Positions 43,026 to 53,253 of a stretch of DNA of 64,000 bases are shown here, one piece after another. Location: positions 2,833,716 to 2,897,715 of the forward strand of contig NZ_CP034930.1 of NCBI RefSeq assembly GCF_004014855.1. Direction: 5' to 3'. The DNA comes from Apibacter raozihei (GTDB taxonomy: Bacteria > Bacteroidota > Bacteroidia > Flavobacteriales > Weeksellaceae). The notes beneath the pieces are model-generated. The model was not told the origin of the DNA and did no database searches. It saw only the letters and a program-made list of their open reading frames with translations. A program made the translations under genes and the position numbers. How positions within the stretch are numbered: position 1 is the first letter of the stretch; every line of letters starts with the position of its first letter.

Positions 43026-44804
43026 TTATTCGAGCGTTTTAGAGATTTTATCCAGATTAAGGCTTCGAGCCATAGAATCAAATATATCCTTATATGTTCC
43101 TCCGTGTGCATAAACCTCTTCGTGTGTTCCCTTCTCCACAACTTTTCCACCTTTCATTACATAAATACAGTCTGAATCAATAATCTGTGACAAGCTATGA
43201 GAAATTATAATCACGGTCCTGTTTTTCTTTATAGCATCTAAACTATTTTTTATTTGTTCGGTAGAAATAGCATCTAAACTGGCGGTAGGTTCATCTAAAA
43301 AAATTATAGGCGGATTTTTTAAAAACATACGTGCAATGGCAATTCTTTGCTGCTGCCCCCCTGACAGAGACAATGCTGGTGAATCGTAACCTTGAGGAAG
43401 TTCCGTTATCTGATCATGAATATATGCTTTCTTTGCGGCATTAACCATATCTTCCTGCCCTGCATCCGGATTACCATATAAAATATTTTCGGCTATAGTT
43501 CCATTAAAAATATGATTTTTCTGAAGCACAAGTCCTATATTATCTCTTAAAAAGGCAGTGTCGTATTCTTCTAATGGTATGCCATCTAATAAAATTTTAC
43601 CTTTAGTCGGTTCATAGAATTTATCGAGTAAATTTATTACCGTACTTTTACCGGCTCCCGATAGTCCTACCAATGCCGTAATTTTATTAGGATAAATTTC
43701 CATATTTACTGTATGTAATGCCGGTGTTCCATCAGGATATTTAAAACTTACATTGACAAGCTCGAACTTTCCAGTAATTTTTTCAGGTTTATAGGTTCCA
43801 CTTTTTTCTATCTGATCATCCGCTTTTAATATTTCAAAAAAACCTTCAGAATAAATTAATGCATCATTCATTTCATCATATATACGGTGTAACTGCCTTA
43901 TTGGTGCTGATACATTGTTAAAAAGCAAAATATGAAACATGATAGCACCAATGGTCATATCACCATTCAACACCAGATAGGCTGTCAGAATAATGATAAG
44001 AACTATTCCAATTTGTTCTACAAAACTTTTTAAACCATCAAAAATGAAACTGATTTTCCGTGTTTTTAATTGAGCACCTGTTAAATCATTTTGAAGAATC
44101 AACTGCTTGTCAGCTTCTTTATTTTCTCTTACAAATGATTTAATTACGGATATGGATTCAAATATGCTTAAAATACCCTGGCTTTTATTTTCCCTGAATT
44201 TTCTAATACTTCTTCTTGCACCACTCAACTTCTGAGCCTGCCTGCGTGTTACAAAAAAATACACCGGAATAATACTCAACCCCACCAGCCCTACATAAAA
44301 ATTTGCGTTAAACATCATTAGCAAAGCCACTAATGAACTGGCAAAGAGTGGTAGTATATCAATAAAAAAATTCTGAATCATCCGGGTTAGGCTTTCAATT
44401 CCCCTATCGATACGAATTTGTAATTTTCCGGATTCATTTCCTCCAGATGAAAAAAAAGCAAGTTTGTAAGTTAGTACCTTTTCCACCACAGTTTGAGCCA
44501 GATCTTTAGATACATATATCCTTAATTTTTCACCATAATATTTTTGACCAAACTGAATAAGTGTGTTGAGTATCTCTTTACTTAATAAGATTAATGAAAT
44601 TAATGCTAAAAGTTGTGCTCCTTCTTTAACTCCTTTGTGCTGATCTACTAAATTATTTATATGATCTACGGTATACCGCAATACCCAGGCATTTACCTGT
44701 GCTGTCAGAGAACCTGCTAATGTAAGAATCAAAGTAAATACAACGAGCCAGCGATAAGGATAAACAAAAGGTCGTATATTTTTGAAAAGTTCTGTTAGTG
44801 TCAT
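43026..44804 (-). CDS. ABC exporter, fused permease and ATPase
   Basis: 592 aa half-transporter with a six-helix membrane domain (residues about 1-310) and a C-terminal ATPase: Walker A GLSGAGKST, Q-loop GLVLQKNHIFNGTIAENILY, signature LSGGQQQRIAIARMFL and Walker B IIFLDEPTASLD followed by the switch His in IIISHSLSQI. MsbA/MDR-like lipid or drug exporter working as a homodimer in the inner membrane. A perfect dyad lies 27 bp before the start and may be an operator. Confidence 0.93.
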   Translation of the reverse strand: MTLTELFKNIRPFVYPYRWLVVFTLILTLAGSLTAQVNAWVLRYTVDHINNLVDQHKGVKEGAQLLALISLILLSKEILNTLIQFGQKYYGEKLRIYVSKDLAQTVVEKVLTYKLAFFSSGGNESGKLQIRIDRGIESLTRMIQNFFIDILPLFASSLVALLMMFNANFYVGLVGLSIIPVYFFVTRRQAQKLSGARRSIRKFRENKSQGILSIFESISVIKSFVRENKEADKQLILQNDLTGAQLKTRKISFIFDGLKSFVEQIGIVLIIILTAYLVLNGDMTIGAIMFHILLFNNVSAPIRQLHRIYDEMNDALIYSEGFFEILKADDQIEKSGTYKPEKITGKFELVNVSFKYPDGTPALHTVNMEIYPNKITALVGLSGAGKSTVINLLDKFYEPTKGKILLDGIPLEEYDTAFLRDNIGLVLQKNHIFNGTIAENILYGNPDAGQEDMVNAAKKAYIHDQITELPQGYDSPALSLSGGQQQRIAIARMFLKNPPIIFLDEPTASLDAISTEQIKNSLDAIKKNRTVIIISHSLSQIIDSDCIYVMKGGKVVEKGTHEEVYAHGGTYKDIFDSMARSLNLDKISKTLE

Positions 44805-44830
44805 TTATTTAGTTTTTATTCCAATTTCCG

Positions 44831-44855
44831 ATTACAAGAACAAAATTCTTGTAAT
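44831..44855. promoter_or_regulatory. Perfect inverted repeat before the ABC exporter
   Basis: ATTACAAGAA-N5-TTCTTGTAAT, a perfect 10-bp dyad, centred about 39 bp before the ABC exporter start. Suited to a dimeric repressor or to a 5' UTR hairpin; a second weaker dyad (ATACCA/TGGTAT) lies near 44889-44909. Confidence 0.55.
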
Positions 44856-44950
44856 TGCAAATAATTATATTATAAAAACAAATAATATACCAGTACACTA
44901 ATTGGTATATAAAATATTTCTGACACTGTTTTTTTTTACATTATTCTGAT

Positions 44951-45478
44951 TTATAGCTCTGTAGTAGATATAGTAACTGCTTTCAGCACATTTTTATCCA
45001 TGCTGTTTTTATAAAAATATAAATAATTAAATGTATTTTCATTTAAGAATATAAGAATATAATATTCAATACCTCCAACATTTTCCTTAACCCACTCAGG
45101 TTTATATTGTGCTAACTTTTCCTGACATTCCTGAAACGTAGACTGATTTAATATTAATCCGTAAGATAACCCTCCTACCGGGTCTTCTACTTCGTTGGGT
45201 GCAACAATACCTACATATTGTTGTTCTTCCGGAAGGGGTACAAAAACTAATATCACACCGGAATCAAAAATCCAACGAAAAAAATAATTCTTATCTTCTT
45301 CGGAATATATCTTTTCATACTGTTCGCCATATTTAGCGGAAAGATTTTGCAAAGTGGTGGGAAAATCTATGCCTTTCTGTTGTTTTTCTGTGTTTTTACT
45401 TTCTGAAGAAGCATTTTGTGCTTGTATAGTTGTTATTCCCAGAAAAAAAACTATAAGTAAAATAAATTTATTTTTCAT
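44951..45478 (-). CDS. Exported hypothetical protein
   Basis: 175 aa with an N-terminal signal peptide (LLIVFFLGITTIQAQ). No family recognised. The mature part has a Lys/Ser-rich linker, then aromatic-rich strands (YFFRWIFDSGVILVFVPLPE, GGIEYYILIFLNENTFNYLY), suggesting a small beta-rich periplasmic domain. Stand-alone minus-strand gene between the ABC exporter and the UreH-like transporter; neighbourhood gives no clear hint. Confidence 0.7.
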   Translation of the reverse strand: MKNKFILLIVFFLGITTIQAQNASSESKNTEKQQKGIDFPTTLQNLSAKYGEQYEKIYSEEDKNYFFRWIFDSGVILVFVPLPEEQQYVGIVAPNEVEDPVGGLSYGLILNQSTFQECQEKLAQYKPEWVKENVGGIEYYILIFLNENTFNYLYFYKNSMDKNVLKAVTISTTEL

Positions 45479-45583
45479 AATATATGTAAATCATCAATAA
45501 GCAACAAAGCTACTTAAATCTGATTTACTTATACCTATTATTTTAAATTTGTTTATGGTAATTGAAAGTTTGATGAATGTCCC

Positions 45584-46285
45584 TTACCAGCCAAAAAAGA
45601 TCATTCCTACCGCACAAAGTGTTACTACGGCTCCTCCTATTGCGGATGAATATCTTTCGAGAAAATCTGTCTGCAACAATGAATATCCATATAATCCTAA
45701 AAATACGATAACAAGCATTGTTAAAACTGTGGTAAATGTAAATACAGTAATGATCCAAACTATTTCATAAACAGAATGTGAAACTCCGGAATAAAAGAGT
45801 AAAGGTATAATTGGTTCACTCGGCCCCATCACAAAAATAGCAAACAAAATCCATGGAGTTACTTTAATTCTTTTGCCTGGCACTACTGTTTCTCCGTGCT
45901 TATGAGTATAGACGTATATATCGTCCCCCTCATATACATCAAAATGTTTATGTGGACGGTTAGTGTATGCTTTGTAAAGTCCCCAGATTAAATAAAATAC
46001 TCCTAATATCAATAGTCCCCAGGAAGCGATTGATCCTCTTATTTCCTGAAATCCATCCAAACGGGAAATCTGCCATCCTAAAATAACACCAAGAAGTCCG
46101 ATGAGGACAGAACTCAAAACATGCCCTAATCCACATAATACTGTCCAAAAGGCTGTTTTATATAAACTCCAGTTCCTGGCTTTTGACAATACGATGAAGG
46201 GTAAATAATGATCTGGACCTGAAGCTGTGTGTACCAGGCTTATCGTTATTGTTGTTACTAATAGGGAGAGTAAATCCGGACTCAT
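45584..46285 (-). CDS. ureH: UreH-like (nickel/metal) membrane transporter of the urease locus
   Basis: 233 aa with six predicted membrane helices. The first helix contains HTASGPDHYLPF (the H-x-x-x-G-x-DH metal-transport signature of the NiCoT/UreH group), and a second motif VMGPSEPIIPLLFYSG lies after the His-containing cytoplasmic loop (HKHFDVYEGDDIYVYTHKHG). Last gene of the urease cluster, 24 bp after ureD, so it most likely supplies Ni(II). Sulfite/organic-anion transport is the alternative given to relatives. Confidence 0.8.
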   Translation of the reverse strand: MSPDLLSLLVTTITISLVHTASGPDHYLPFIVLSKARNWSLYKTAFWTVLCGLGHVLSSVLIGLLGVILGWQISRLDGFQEIRGSIASWGLLILGVFYLIWGLYKAYTNRPHKHFDVYEGDDIYVYTHKHGETVVPGKRIKVTPWILFAIFVMGPSEPIIPLLFYSGVSHSVYEIVWIITVFTFTTVLTMLVIVFLGLYGYSLLQTDFLERYSSAIGGAVVTLCAVGMIFFGW

Positions 46286-46309
46286 ATTAATGTGTTTGTT
46301 TTTTTATGA

Positions 46310-47095
46310 CTATTGATTTTCTATGTAATGTTCTAGTTTTTTGAATAAAGTATAAATTAACTCTGCTTCATTTCCTAAAATTCTGATAACAAAACCCCAA
46401 TCTCCGGGTTCGGTTATACCCAATACTATTTCTTTCTCATCTTCCAGCATTTGCCGAACATGATTCATTTTTGTTTTGTTATTTTCTGAACCCGTATGTA
46501 TATGCATCCAAGTGGCCTGATGGGTATAGTTTTCTAACATACCTAATGAATCTAGCTGCATAACTTCCGGCTCCATATAAAGGTTATCTTTCAAAATCAA
46601 TTTGTTCTGAAAATAAATTTCAGTAAGATTTCTGAATTTTCTAAACTGAAATATTTCTCCGGAATATTTTCTTCCACAGGTTATGATTTCACTGTAGGTG
46701 AAGGTTGTATCCTGTTCTAAAAACACTCTGGTAAATGATTCATAAACTGAATTTTTATGAGGAGCTACCGGATGTGGTATATAGCTAAATTGAGCTCCTG
46801 TATCCAAACAAATATCAACGGTCTGTTTAGCTCCGTTAATCATTTGAAACAATCGTTGATATGACTGTGTTTCTAAACGTAATCTGGATTTTTTCTCCAG
46901 GTTTATTTTTATCTGATAATTATCCTGATCCAAAATTCCCGGAGAGGAACTCATCATCATAAGGGAAAGAATATTCCGTGCTTGATATCTGCTTAAATCC
47001 GCAATTTTAAACGGAGGTGTAAAGTACATATCTTTCAGATAGGACTTTCCGACTTCGTTTCCTACTGTTATTTCTAGCTCGTTAATCATCAACAA
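46310..47095 (-). CDS. ureD: Urease accessory protein UreD
   Basis: 261 aa. Scaffold that binds apo-urease with UreF and UreG and passes nickel through its tunnel. Family marks: PFKIADLSRYQARNILSLMM, GILDQDNYQIKINLEKKSRL, LETQSYQRLFQM, FSYIPHPVAPHKNSVYES and ITCGRKYSGEIFQFRKFRNL. It is placed last among the ure genes in the order ABCEFGD, 9 bp after ureG. Confidence 0.93.
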   Translation of the reverse strand: MLMINELEITVGNEVGKSYLKDMYFTPPFKIADLSRYQARNILSLMMMSSSPGILDQDNYQIKINLEKKSRLRLETQSYQRLFQMINGAKQTVDICLDTGAQFSYIPHPVAPHKNSVYESFTRVFLEQDTTFTYSEIITCGRKYSGEIFQFRKFRNLTEIYFQNKLILKDNLYMEPEVMQLDSLGMLENYTHQATWMHIHTGSENNKTKMNHVRQMLEDEKEIVLGITEPGDWGFVIRILGNEAELIYTLFKKLEHYIENQ

Positions 47096-47104
47096 CAGGA
47101 AACT

Positions 47105-47743
47105 TTAATGTAATAAAGGAGGTTCGTCACTATCTTCCAGTAATGCATATTTTTTTATCCAGCCAATTACGAAATCCAGACCTTCACAACTCATCAGATT
47201 AGTAAATACAAAAGGGGCTCCATTTCTCATTTTTCGTGAATCTCTTTCCATAACACCTAGATCTGCATGAACATATGGAGCTAAATCTATTTTATTAATG
47301 ACCAGCAAATCTGACCGTGTAATGCCAGGTCCTCCTTTTCTTGGAATTTTATCCCCTTCGGCAACATCTATAACGAAAATACTAACATCCGCTAAATCGG
47401 GACTGAAAGTTGCGGACAAATTATCTCCACCACTTTCAATAAAAATAATCTCTAAATCCGGAAAACGTTCCAGCAATTCTTCAATCGCCTCCAGATTCAT
47501 ACTGGCATCTTCCCGAATTGCGGTATGAGGACAGCCTCCGGTTTCTACACCAATAATCCTCTCTTTTGCAAGAAGGCTGTTATGGGTTAAAAATTCTGCA
47601 TCTTCCTGAGTGTAGATATCATTGGTTATCACTCCTATGCTGTAAATATCTGCCAGTTGACGAGTTAACCGCTCTAATAATGCTGTTTTCCCTGATCCCA
47701 CAGGACCTGCTATTCCTATTTTAATGTATTTTCTTGGTTCCAT
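47105..47743 (-). CDS. ureG: Urease accessory GTPase UreG
   Basis: 212 aa SIMIBI GTPase that powers nickel insertion. P-loop GPVGSGKT (residues 13-20), [14 protein letters not shown], the metal-binding [18 protein letters not shown] (Cys-Pro-His), [16 protein letters not shown] and the guanine motif [18 protein letters not shown]. It lacks the His-rich N-terminus seen in some UreG proteins. Overlaps neither neighbour; 37 bp after ureF. Confidence 0.97.
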   Translation of the reverse strand: MEPRKYIKIGIAGPVGSGKTALLERLTRQLADIYSIGVITNDIYTQEDAEFLTHNSLLAKERIIGVETGGCPHTAIREDASMNLEAIEELLERFPDLEIIFIESGGDNLSATFSPDLADVSIFVIDVAEGDKIPRKGGPGITRSDLLVINKIDLAPYVHADLGVMERDSRKMRNGAPFVFTNLMSCEGLDFVIGWIKKYALLEDSDEPPLLH

Positions 47744-47780
47744 TTTTTTAATTTACTGAATTGAGAGCTTTCAACTATAT

Positions 47781-48467
47781 TTAAGACATATACAACCGTG
47801 AATATAAATTTTCATGCTGCATACAGCGAATATCAAGTCCTGCGTTGCAGGTACCTAATAAAGATTTGTCTAAATGCAATACTTTTTCCTTCGTTTTTTC
47901 TATTATTTCCTGAAGTTTGAAAAGAATTTCCTGACCTGCCAGCTGACTTAAGGGTACTAATTTGACTGTATTTGTAATCATAGATGAGGTAGTGCTGTAT
48001 AAAAAAGCATGTAATGCTTCCTGAACAGGTATATTGAATTCATTAGCATATAAAGCAAAAACTACAGGGTATTGACCATCAGCCAGTTTTTTATTAATAG
48101 CTTCTCGATAGGCATTTAACAGGTCTGAACTTACTAATGGTTCGAAAACCTTAAGTGTCCGAATTCCTAATTTACGACCTGCCTGACGTATTTCCCGAGG
48201 AGTTTTAAAGGCCGTACATTCCTGATCCAGTCTAAGAATTTCCTCAAAATTATTATTTTCAGCTGCTTCGTATACCAGCCTTACAAAAAAAAGATCATTA
48301 TAGAGCCAGTTATGTTCAATCATGCTTTTGATAAATTCATAGGCTGAAGTATTATCTTTTACAATGTTCTGTTGAACGTATGTTTCCAGACCATTTGAAT
48401 GTGAATATCCACCTATAGGCAAGGTAGGATCACACAATTGTAAAAGAATACCCAGGTATGAATTCAT
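47781..48467 (-). CDS. ureF: Urease accessory protein UreF
   Basis: 228 aa all-helical accessory protein that joins UreD and UreG. Typical opening LLQLCDPTLPIGGYSHSNGLETYVQ, then FKTPREIRQAGRKLGIRTLK, YALYANEFNIPVQEALHAFL and LVPLSQLAGQEILFKLQEII. Located 3 bp after ureE in the urease operon. Confidence 0.95.
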   Translation of the reverse strand: MNSYLGILLQLCDPTLPIGGYSHSNGLETYVQQNIVKDNTSAYEFIKSMIEHNWLYNDLFFVRLVYEAAENNNFEEILRLDQECTAFKTPREIRQAGRKLGIRTLKVFEPLVSSDLLNAYREAINKKLADGQYPVVFALYANEFNIPVQEALHAFLYSTTSSMITNTVKLVPLSQLAGQEILFKLQEIIEKTKEKVLHLDKSLLGTCNAGLDIRCMQHENLYSRLYMS

Positions 48468-48470
48468 ATA

Positions 48471-48983
48471 TCATTTATTTGACGACAAGTTTATTAGCTT
48501 TGATAGAATGGATGTTCCTATTCCTCCTGAATGGCTATGGGGCCGCACAGTGGAGTTAAGTATACAGGTAAGTTTTTCCTTTGTTTTTTCAGGACGATAT
48601 TCTTTTACCTGTAACCATCTGAATATGGGTTCTTCATAAGGTATTAATACAGATTCCTGCTGAATAAACAGGGGAAGATGTTTATTCCCTATTTCGTAGC
48701 AAACACTCCCCATCTCTAAGAGAGTCTTTGGGACTATTTTAATTGCATCGCAAGGTAAAATATTCACGATAACAGCATTTTCAGAATCTATTTTTAAAAT
48801 ATCTCCTTCTTTTAATCTTAGACCTTCTTTCAACAATCGCAAAGATATTTCTCTTCCCTGCTCGGTTTTTTTCCTGAGAATTTTCTTACCTGCTTCAAAC
48901 CATTCAATATTAAAAAAATCTATATTTTTAGTAGGGATATCTATATCTTTACTGTTTCCTATTATTTTATCTATTATAACCAT
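48471..48983 (-). CDS. ureE: Urease nickel metallochaperone UreE
   Basis: 170 aa. N-terminal peptide-binding domain (KTEQGREISLRLLKEGLRLK, EGDILKIDSENAVIVNILPC) and C-terminal nickel-binding domain (GSVCYEIGNKHLPLFIQQES with the metal His, EPIFRWLQVK). The end RPHSHSGGIGTS is short and holds only two His, not the long His tail of Klebsiella UreE. Follows ureC by 19 bp. Confidence 0.93.
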   Translation of the reverse strand: MVIIDKIIGNSKDIDIPTKNIDFFNIEWFEAGKKILRKKTEQGREISLRLLKEGLRLKEGDILKIDSENAVIVNILPCDAIKIVPKTLLEMGSVCYEIGNKHLPLFIQQESVLIPYEEPIFRWLQVKEYRPEKTKEKLTCILNSTVRPHSHSGGIGTSILSKLINLSSNK

Positions 48984-49002
48984 TTATATATAGAATAAGT
49001 GT

Positions 49003-50724
49003 TTAAAATAAAAAATAACGTTGTCCGAGTGCTACTTCTTTTAAAGGTTCACAGGTAATTAGCCGGCCTTCTACTTTTACTTCATAGTTTTCCGGATTTA
49101 CCTCTATCTCAGGAGTTTTATCATTATGAATTAAATCCTTTTTTGAAATTGACCGGCAGTTTTTGACAGGTAGTACCATTTTTTGAAGACCGTATTTTTC
49201 AATAATTCCGTTTTCAATGGATGCCTGAGATACAAAGGTTATGGAAGTCCGGGTCAATGCTTTTCCGTAGGCGCCAAACATATTCCTGTATAATAAAGGT
49301 TGTGGTGTGGGAATGGATGCATTGGGGTCGCCCATTCTTGCAGCCACTATGCAGCCTCCTTTTATAATAATTTCGGGCTTAACTCCAAAAAAAGCAGGTT
49401 TCCATAAAACCAAATCTGCAAATTTACCCGTTTCCACGGAACCTATATATTCGGATATTCCTTGCGCTATTGCAGGATTTATCGTGTATTTAGCAATATA
49501 TCTTTTGGCTCTGAAATTATCATTTCCATTTTTTTCATCTTCTGGTAAAAAACTTCTTTGTTTTTTCATCTTATCTGCTGTCTGCCAGGTTCTTATTATT
49601 ACTTCTCCTACTCTCCCCATAGCCTGTGCATCCGAACTCATGATACTGAAGACCCCCATATCGTGAAGTATGTCTTCTGCAGCGATAGTTTCCGGTCTTA
49701 TGCGTGAATCTGCAAATGCGACATCTTCGGGTATTTTTTTACTTAAGTGATGGCATACCATGAGCATATCTAAATGTTCATCAATGGTATTCACCGTATA
49801 AGGCCTCGTAGGATTAGTTGATGCCGGTAAAACGTTAGGATACATGGCTATTTTAATTATATCGGGAGCATGTCCACCTCCTGCTCCTTCGGTATGAAAG
49901 GTATGAATAACTCTGCCTGCTATTGCATTGACCGTATCCTCCAGAAATCCTGTTTCATTAAGTGTGTCTGTATGAATGGCTACTTGTACATCGTATTTAT
50001 CTGCAACTTTTAGTGCTGCATCTATAACTGCCGGAGTAGCTCCCCAGTCTTCATGTATCTTTAAGCCTAAAGCTCCGGCTTTAACCTGCTCTTCCAACGG
50101 TTCTTCGGAAGAACAATTACCTTTTCCGAAGAAACCTAAATTCATAGGGAAAGCTTCTGCTGACTGTAACATTTTCTCGAGATTCCATTGCCCGGGAGTA
50201 GCGGTTGTTGCATTAGTACCATCAGCCGGACCGGTTCCTCCTCCAATCATCGTTGTTACTCCGCTGTATAGCGCATGTTCAATTTGTTGAGGGCATATAA
50301 AATGTATGTGGGTATCTATTCCTCCTGCCGTAATTATCAAACCTTCTCCACCATGAACTTCTGTAGAAGCTCCTATTACCATATCCGGATGTACACCATC
50401 CATAATATCCGGATTTCCGGCCTTACCTATTGCTTTAATTTTTCCGTCTTTAATTCCTAAATCTGCTTTATAAATACCTGAATGATCTAATATAATCACA
50501 TTAGTGATTAACAAATCTAAAACATGTTCTTCTCTTGTAGCGTTTGCCGACTGAGCCATACCGTCTCGAACCGTCTTCCCTCCTCCAAATTTGTTCTCGT
50601 CTCCATATACAGTATAGTCTTTTTCAATTTCTATAATTAAATCCGTATCAGCCAACCGTATTTTATCTCCAACTGTCGGACCAAACATATCTGCATATTT
50701 GGCTTTGTTTATTCTTAAGCTCAT
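49003..50724 (-). CDS. ureC: Urease alpha subunit
   Basis: 573 aa catalytic subunit that hydrolyses urea to ammonia and carbamate at a dinuclear nickel centre. Nickel ligands are visible: His139 and His141 in GGIDTHIHF, the carbamylated Lys222 in [10 protein letters not shown], His251 in [10 protein letters not shown], His277 in [15 protein letters not shown] and Asp365 in [13 protein letters not shown]. The flap has Cys324-His325 (VCHHL). Full length. Overlaps the ureB stop by 4 bp. Confidence 0.98.
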   Translation of the reverse strand: MSLRINKAKYADMFGPTVGDKIRLADTDLIIEIEKDYTVYGDENKFGGGKTVRDGMAQSANATREEHVLDLLITNVIILDHSGIYKADLGIKDGKIKAIGKAGNPDIMDGVHPDMVIGASTEVHGGEGLIITAGGIDTHIHFICPQQIEHALYSGVTTMIGGGTGPADGTNATTATPGQWNLEKMLQSAEAFPMNLGFFGKGNCSSEEPLEEQVKAGALGLKIHEDWGATPAVIDAALKVADKYDVQVAIHTDTLNETGFLEDTVNAIAGRVIHTFHTEGAGGGHAPDIIKIAMYPNVLPASTNPTRPYTVNTIDEHLDMLMVCHHLSKKIPEDVAFADSRIRPETIAAEDILHDMGVFSIMSSDAQAMGRVGEVIIRTWQTADKMKKQRSFLPEDEKNGNDNFRAKRYIAKYTINPAIAQGISEYIGSVETGKFADLVLWKPAFFGVKPEIIIKGGCIVAARMGDPNASIPTPQPLLYRNMFGAYGKALTRTSITFVSQASIENGIIEKYGLQKMVLPVKNCRSISKKDLIHNDKTPEIEVNPENYEVKVEGRLITCEPLKEVALGQRYFLF

Positions 50725-51095
50725 TCTCGGCTGTTTTTAAATTTTTCTTCTTCCATCTTATGCATACTTTTCTTTTTTTGAGAATCTGTTGTTGTATCAC
50801 CATCCACCAGATTGTTATGTCCAAAGGCATATTTACGTCCGCCATATTCTACCAGCTCAACCTTTTTTCCTTCTCCCGGTTCAAAACGTACGGCAGTCCC
50901 CGCAGCTATATTCAGACGTTTACCGAAGGCTTTCTCTCTATCAAAACTCAGGGCTTTGTTAGTTTCAAAAAAATGACAATGCGAGCCTACCTGTACCGGC
51001 CTGTCTCCGGTATTTATAATTTTCAGAATTACGGTTTCTCTGTTTTTATTACATTCAATATCACCGTCTTTAATAAAATATTCTCCTGGTATCAT
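50721..51095 (-). CDS. ureB: Urease beta subunit
   Basis: 124 aa. Separate beta subunit (not fused to gamma as in Helicobacter). Shows [59 protein letters not shown] and [21 protein letters not shown]. The C-terminus has a charged tail with [18 protein letters not shown]. Lies between ureA (9 bp) and ureC (4-bp overlap). Confidence 0.97.
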   Translation of the reverse strand: MIPGEYFIKDGDIECNKNRETVILKIINTGDRPVQVGSHCHFFETNKALSFDREKAFGKRLNIAAGTAVRFEPGEGKKVELVEYGGRKYAFGHNNLVDGDTTTDSQKKKSMHKMEEEKFKNSRE

Positions 51096-51104
51096 AATTA
51101 GATA

Positions 51105-51410
51105 TTAATTTCTGATGGGTAAATGTACGGTCACTAATTTGGTTCCATCCGGAAAAGTTGCTTCGATCTGAATTTCAGTAATCATTTCTGCAATTCCTTC
51201 CATTACATCTTCTTTTTTTAAAAGTGTTGCTCCATATTGCATTAGTTCGGCTACGGATTTTCCGTCTCTTGCTGCTTCCAGCAAATGACTAGAAATATAA
51301 GCCACCGACTCCGGATAATTAAGTTTTAAACCTCTGCTTTTTCTCTTATATGCCAATTCTCCTGCCAGATGCAACAGTAATTTTTCTGTTTCTTTGCTTG
51401 TAAGTCGCAT
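51105..51410 (-). CDS. ureA: Urease gamma subunit
   Basis: 101 aa. First gene of the operon ureABCEFGD. Seen: [60 protein letters not shown] and the C-terminal [20 protein letters not shown]. Normal gamma length. A -7-like TAAATTTG (minus strand) lies at 51435-51442, 24 bp upstream; no clear -33 partner. Confidence 0.97.
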   Translation of the reverse strand: MRLTSKETEKLLLHLAGELAYKRKSRGLKLNYPESVAYISSHLLEAARDGKSVAELMQYGATLLKKEDVMEGIAEMITEIQIEATFPDGTKLVTVHLPIRN

Positions 51411-51736
51411 ATTAATTTATATTATTATTACAAACAAATTTATACATTATTCCCATATTAAGAAAAATTATCCAATTAAAATTTTATTAAAATTAATACA
51501 ATAACCTTATTAATCACCCTGGTGCTTAATAAAATTTATCACTATTTCCTTATTTAACATTCAAATTTTAATTAAAAAACATTCAAAAGTATATTTACTA
51601 ACTAAAAAAGCCTGAATTTTTATTAATTCAGGCTTTTTTGATAAAAATATTAATATTATAAATATGCAACTGATTCAAAGAATTTAATATTTAAATTTTA
51701 TTATCAATTTTCTCATATATGTAAGACAATGATTTA
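51411..51736. other. Intergenic upstream of ureA
   Basis: About 325 bases holding the urease promoter region and the terminator at 51604-51639; no gene or further structure seen. Confidence 0.5.
51604..51639 (-). terminator. Terminator after the secreted repeat protein
   Basis: Stem AAAAAAGCCTGAATT / AATTCAGGCTTTTTT around TTTATT, T-runs on both strands. It lies about 100 bp beyond the stop of the gene at 51737 and insulates the urease promoter. Confidence 0.85.
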
Positions 51737-52858
51737 TTAATTTCCTATTTTAAAAATTAAAACTTGTGTAGACTTCTGCATTAAGGACATACCTGCACCT
51801 GAGCAATTCCCAGACTGTCCCCTACCAAGCTGAACCATCCATGTTACATTGGCATTTACCTGAGATGCGTAAATAATGCTTCCCCCATGATTAGAAGTAT
51901 TCCCCTGACTATGGGATGCCGTACTGTGAATACGTGTGGTTGTACTTTCCGAAGGAAAATCAACAAAATAAGAACTAATGGTACAATTAGTACTGTTATG
52001 AACGGCTTCATAGGTAAAAATTATTTGATAGGTTCCGGCAGGAAAGGTAACTGTATAGGTTGAGGCATCATATGTCATACCCGGAATTGAATTTTTAATC
52101 AAGGTCATAGGGACCGTCTGCTTGCTTCCAGCAGTCGCCGTACTTAAAAAATCACTTTGAGTAGTTTCTAGCCGTAAGATTGCCGGCGAAGGAATGGAAA
52201 GATCTGCTATTGTACCTATGTTTTTAACATTTCCGGAAGTGTCAATGGTTAGTAACTGATTCGTAGTTACATCGCCTTTCTGAACCCCTGTAAGCCTCAA
52301 TGGATTGGAAGTTGCAGTAACGTGTAAAGCATTAGCCGGACTTGCAGTCCCTACTCCTACCCGTTTGTTTGCTGCATCTATCGAAAATGTGGTTCCGTTT
52401 ACTGAAAAAGCGTTGGTCGTTGTACCTCCTGCAAAAGCTAATGTGTTACTTCCTAATGTTACTGTCCTGCTAGCTGAAAGAGAGCCATCCGTATTGTAAA
52501 TATTCTGCCCCAAGCTGTTATTATTGGTAGGATTGTATAATTTCACCCAAGCCGTTCCATTGTAATAATAATAGCCTACAGCATCTATGTTAGCTGCTAA
52601 TCCGGTCTGTGTTCCTGTGGAGACACTGTTAATATAAACCATGGTTGAAACCGGAGGATTTGACATACTCTGCGCACGCAACCTGTCTATACGGGGAACT
52701 AAGAGTCCATCTACCCCCGTACTACTACCTGAAACATTTTTTGCAACAATATCAAAAGTTGATGCTGGTGTCTGTGTATTCACTCCTACTTGTGATGCTA
52801 AAGGGTTGCTAGTCGTTAACAACCCGATACAAAGCATACCTATTAGTTGTTTATTCAT
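51737..52858 (-). CDS. Secreted Bacteroidota surface/fibre-like protein
   Basis: 373 aa with a signal peptide ending PLASQ. The mature protein begins VGVNTQTPASTFDIVAKNV, and the block VGVGTASPANALHVTATSNP recurs in the middle; this Gly-Val-Gly/Asn-Thr-x-x-Pro pattern is common in Flavobacteriia surface proteins resembling phage tail fibres. YYYYNGTAWVKLYNP is another shared block. The C-terminal 150 residues are a Ser/Thr-rich beta domain. Base composition is closer to genome average than its flanks. No enzyme motif; likely structural or adhesive. Confidence 0.7.
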   Translation of the reverse strand: MNKQLIGMLCIGLLTTSNPLASQVGVNTQTPASTFDIVAKNVSGSSTGVDGLLVPRIDRLRAQSMSNPPVSTMVYINSVSTGTQTGLAANIDAVGYYYYNGTAWVKLYNPTNNNSLGQNIYNTDGSLSASRTVTLGSNTLAFAGGTTTNAFSVNGTTFSIDAANKRVGVGTASPANALHVTATSNPLRLTGVQKGDVTTNQLLTIDTSGNVKNIGTIADLSIPSPAILRLETTQSDFLSTATAGSKQTVPMTLIKNSIPGMTYDASTYTVTFPAGTYQIIFTYEAVHNSTNCTISSYFVDFPSESTTTRIHSTASHSQGNTSNHGGSIIYASQVNANVTWMVQLGRGQSGNCSGAGMSLMQKSTQVLIFKIGN

Positions 52859-53253
52859 TTTTATCAGTTTTATGTGTTAATTATATTACAAATATAATAT
52901 GTAAGATTAAATAATAAATAAAAACATAAAATAAATACTATAAATATATTAATGTTTATTATTAATATTATTTAATTATTATTAGGGATAAGAAAATCTT
53001 ATATATTTATTTTAAATAAGATAAAATGAAGGGATTATAGTAATAATTTGTAAGTATGTATTTAAATTTTATTTTTTTATACCTAATTGCAATGTGCTGA
53101 ATGTTATTGTAAAAAATTAAGCCAGGTTTTAAAACCGAGCCGAAATTAAGTTCAATTATAATCTGCAATTTCTAATATTGAATATTTTATTGCTTTGTAT
53201 TGAATAAATTATATTACAGGTTTTAATGATCATGTAAAATTGATTCTCATTAC
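52859..53253. other. Intergenic, no gene seen
   Basis: About 395 bases of very AT-rich DNA between the secreted protein gene and the LemA operon end; no reading frame, strong hairpin or repeat was recognised. Confidence 0.45.
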
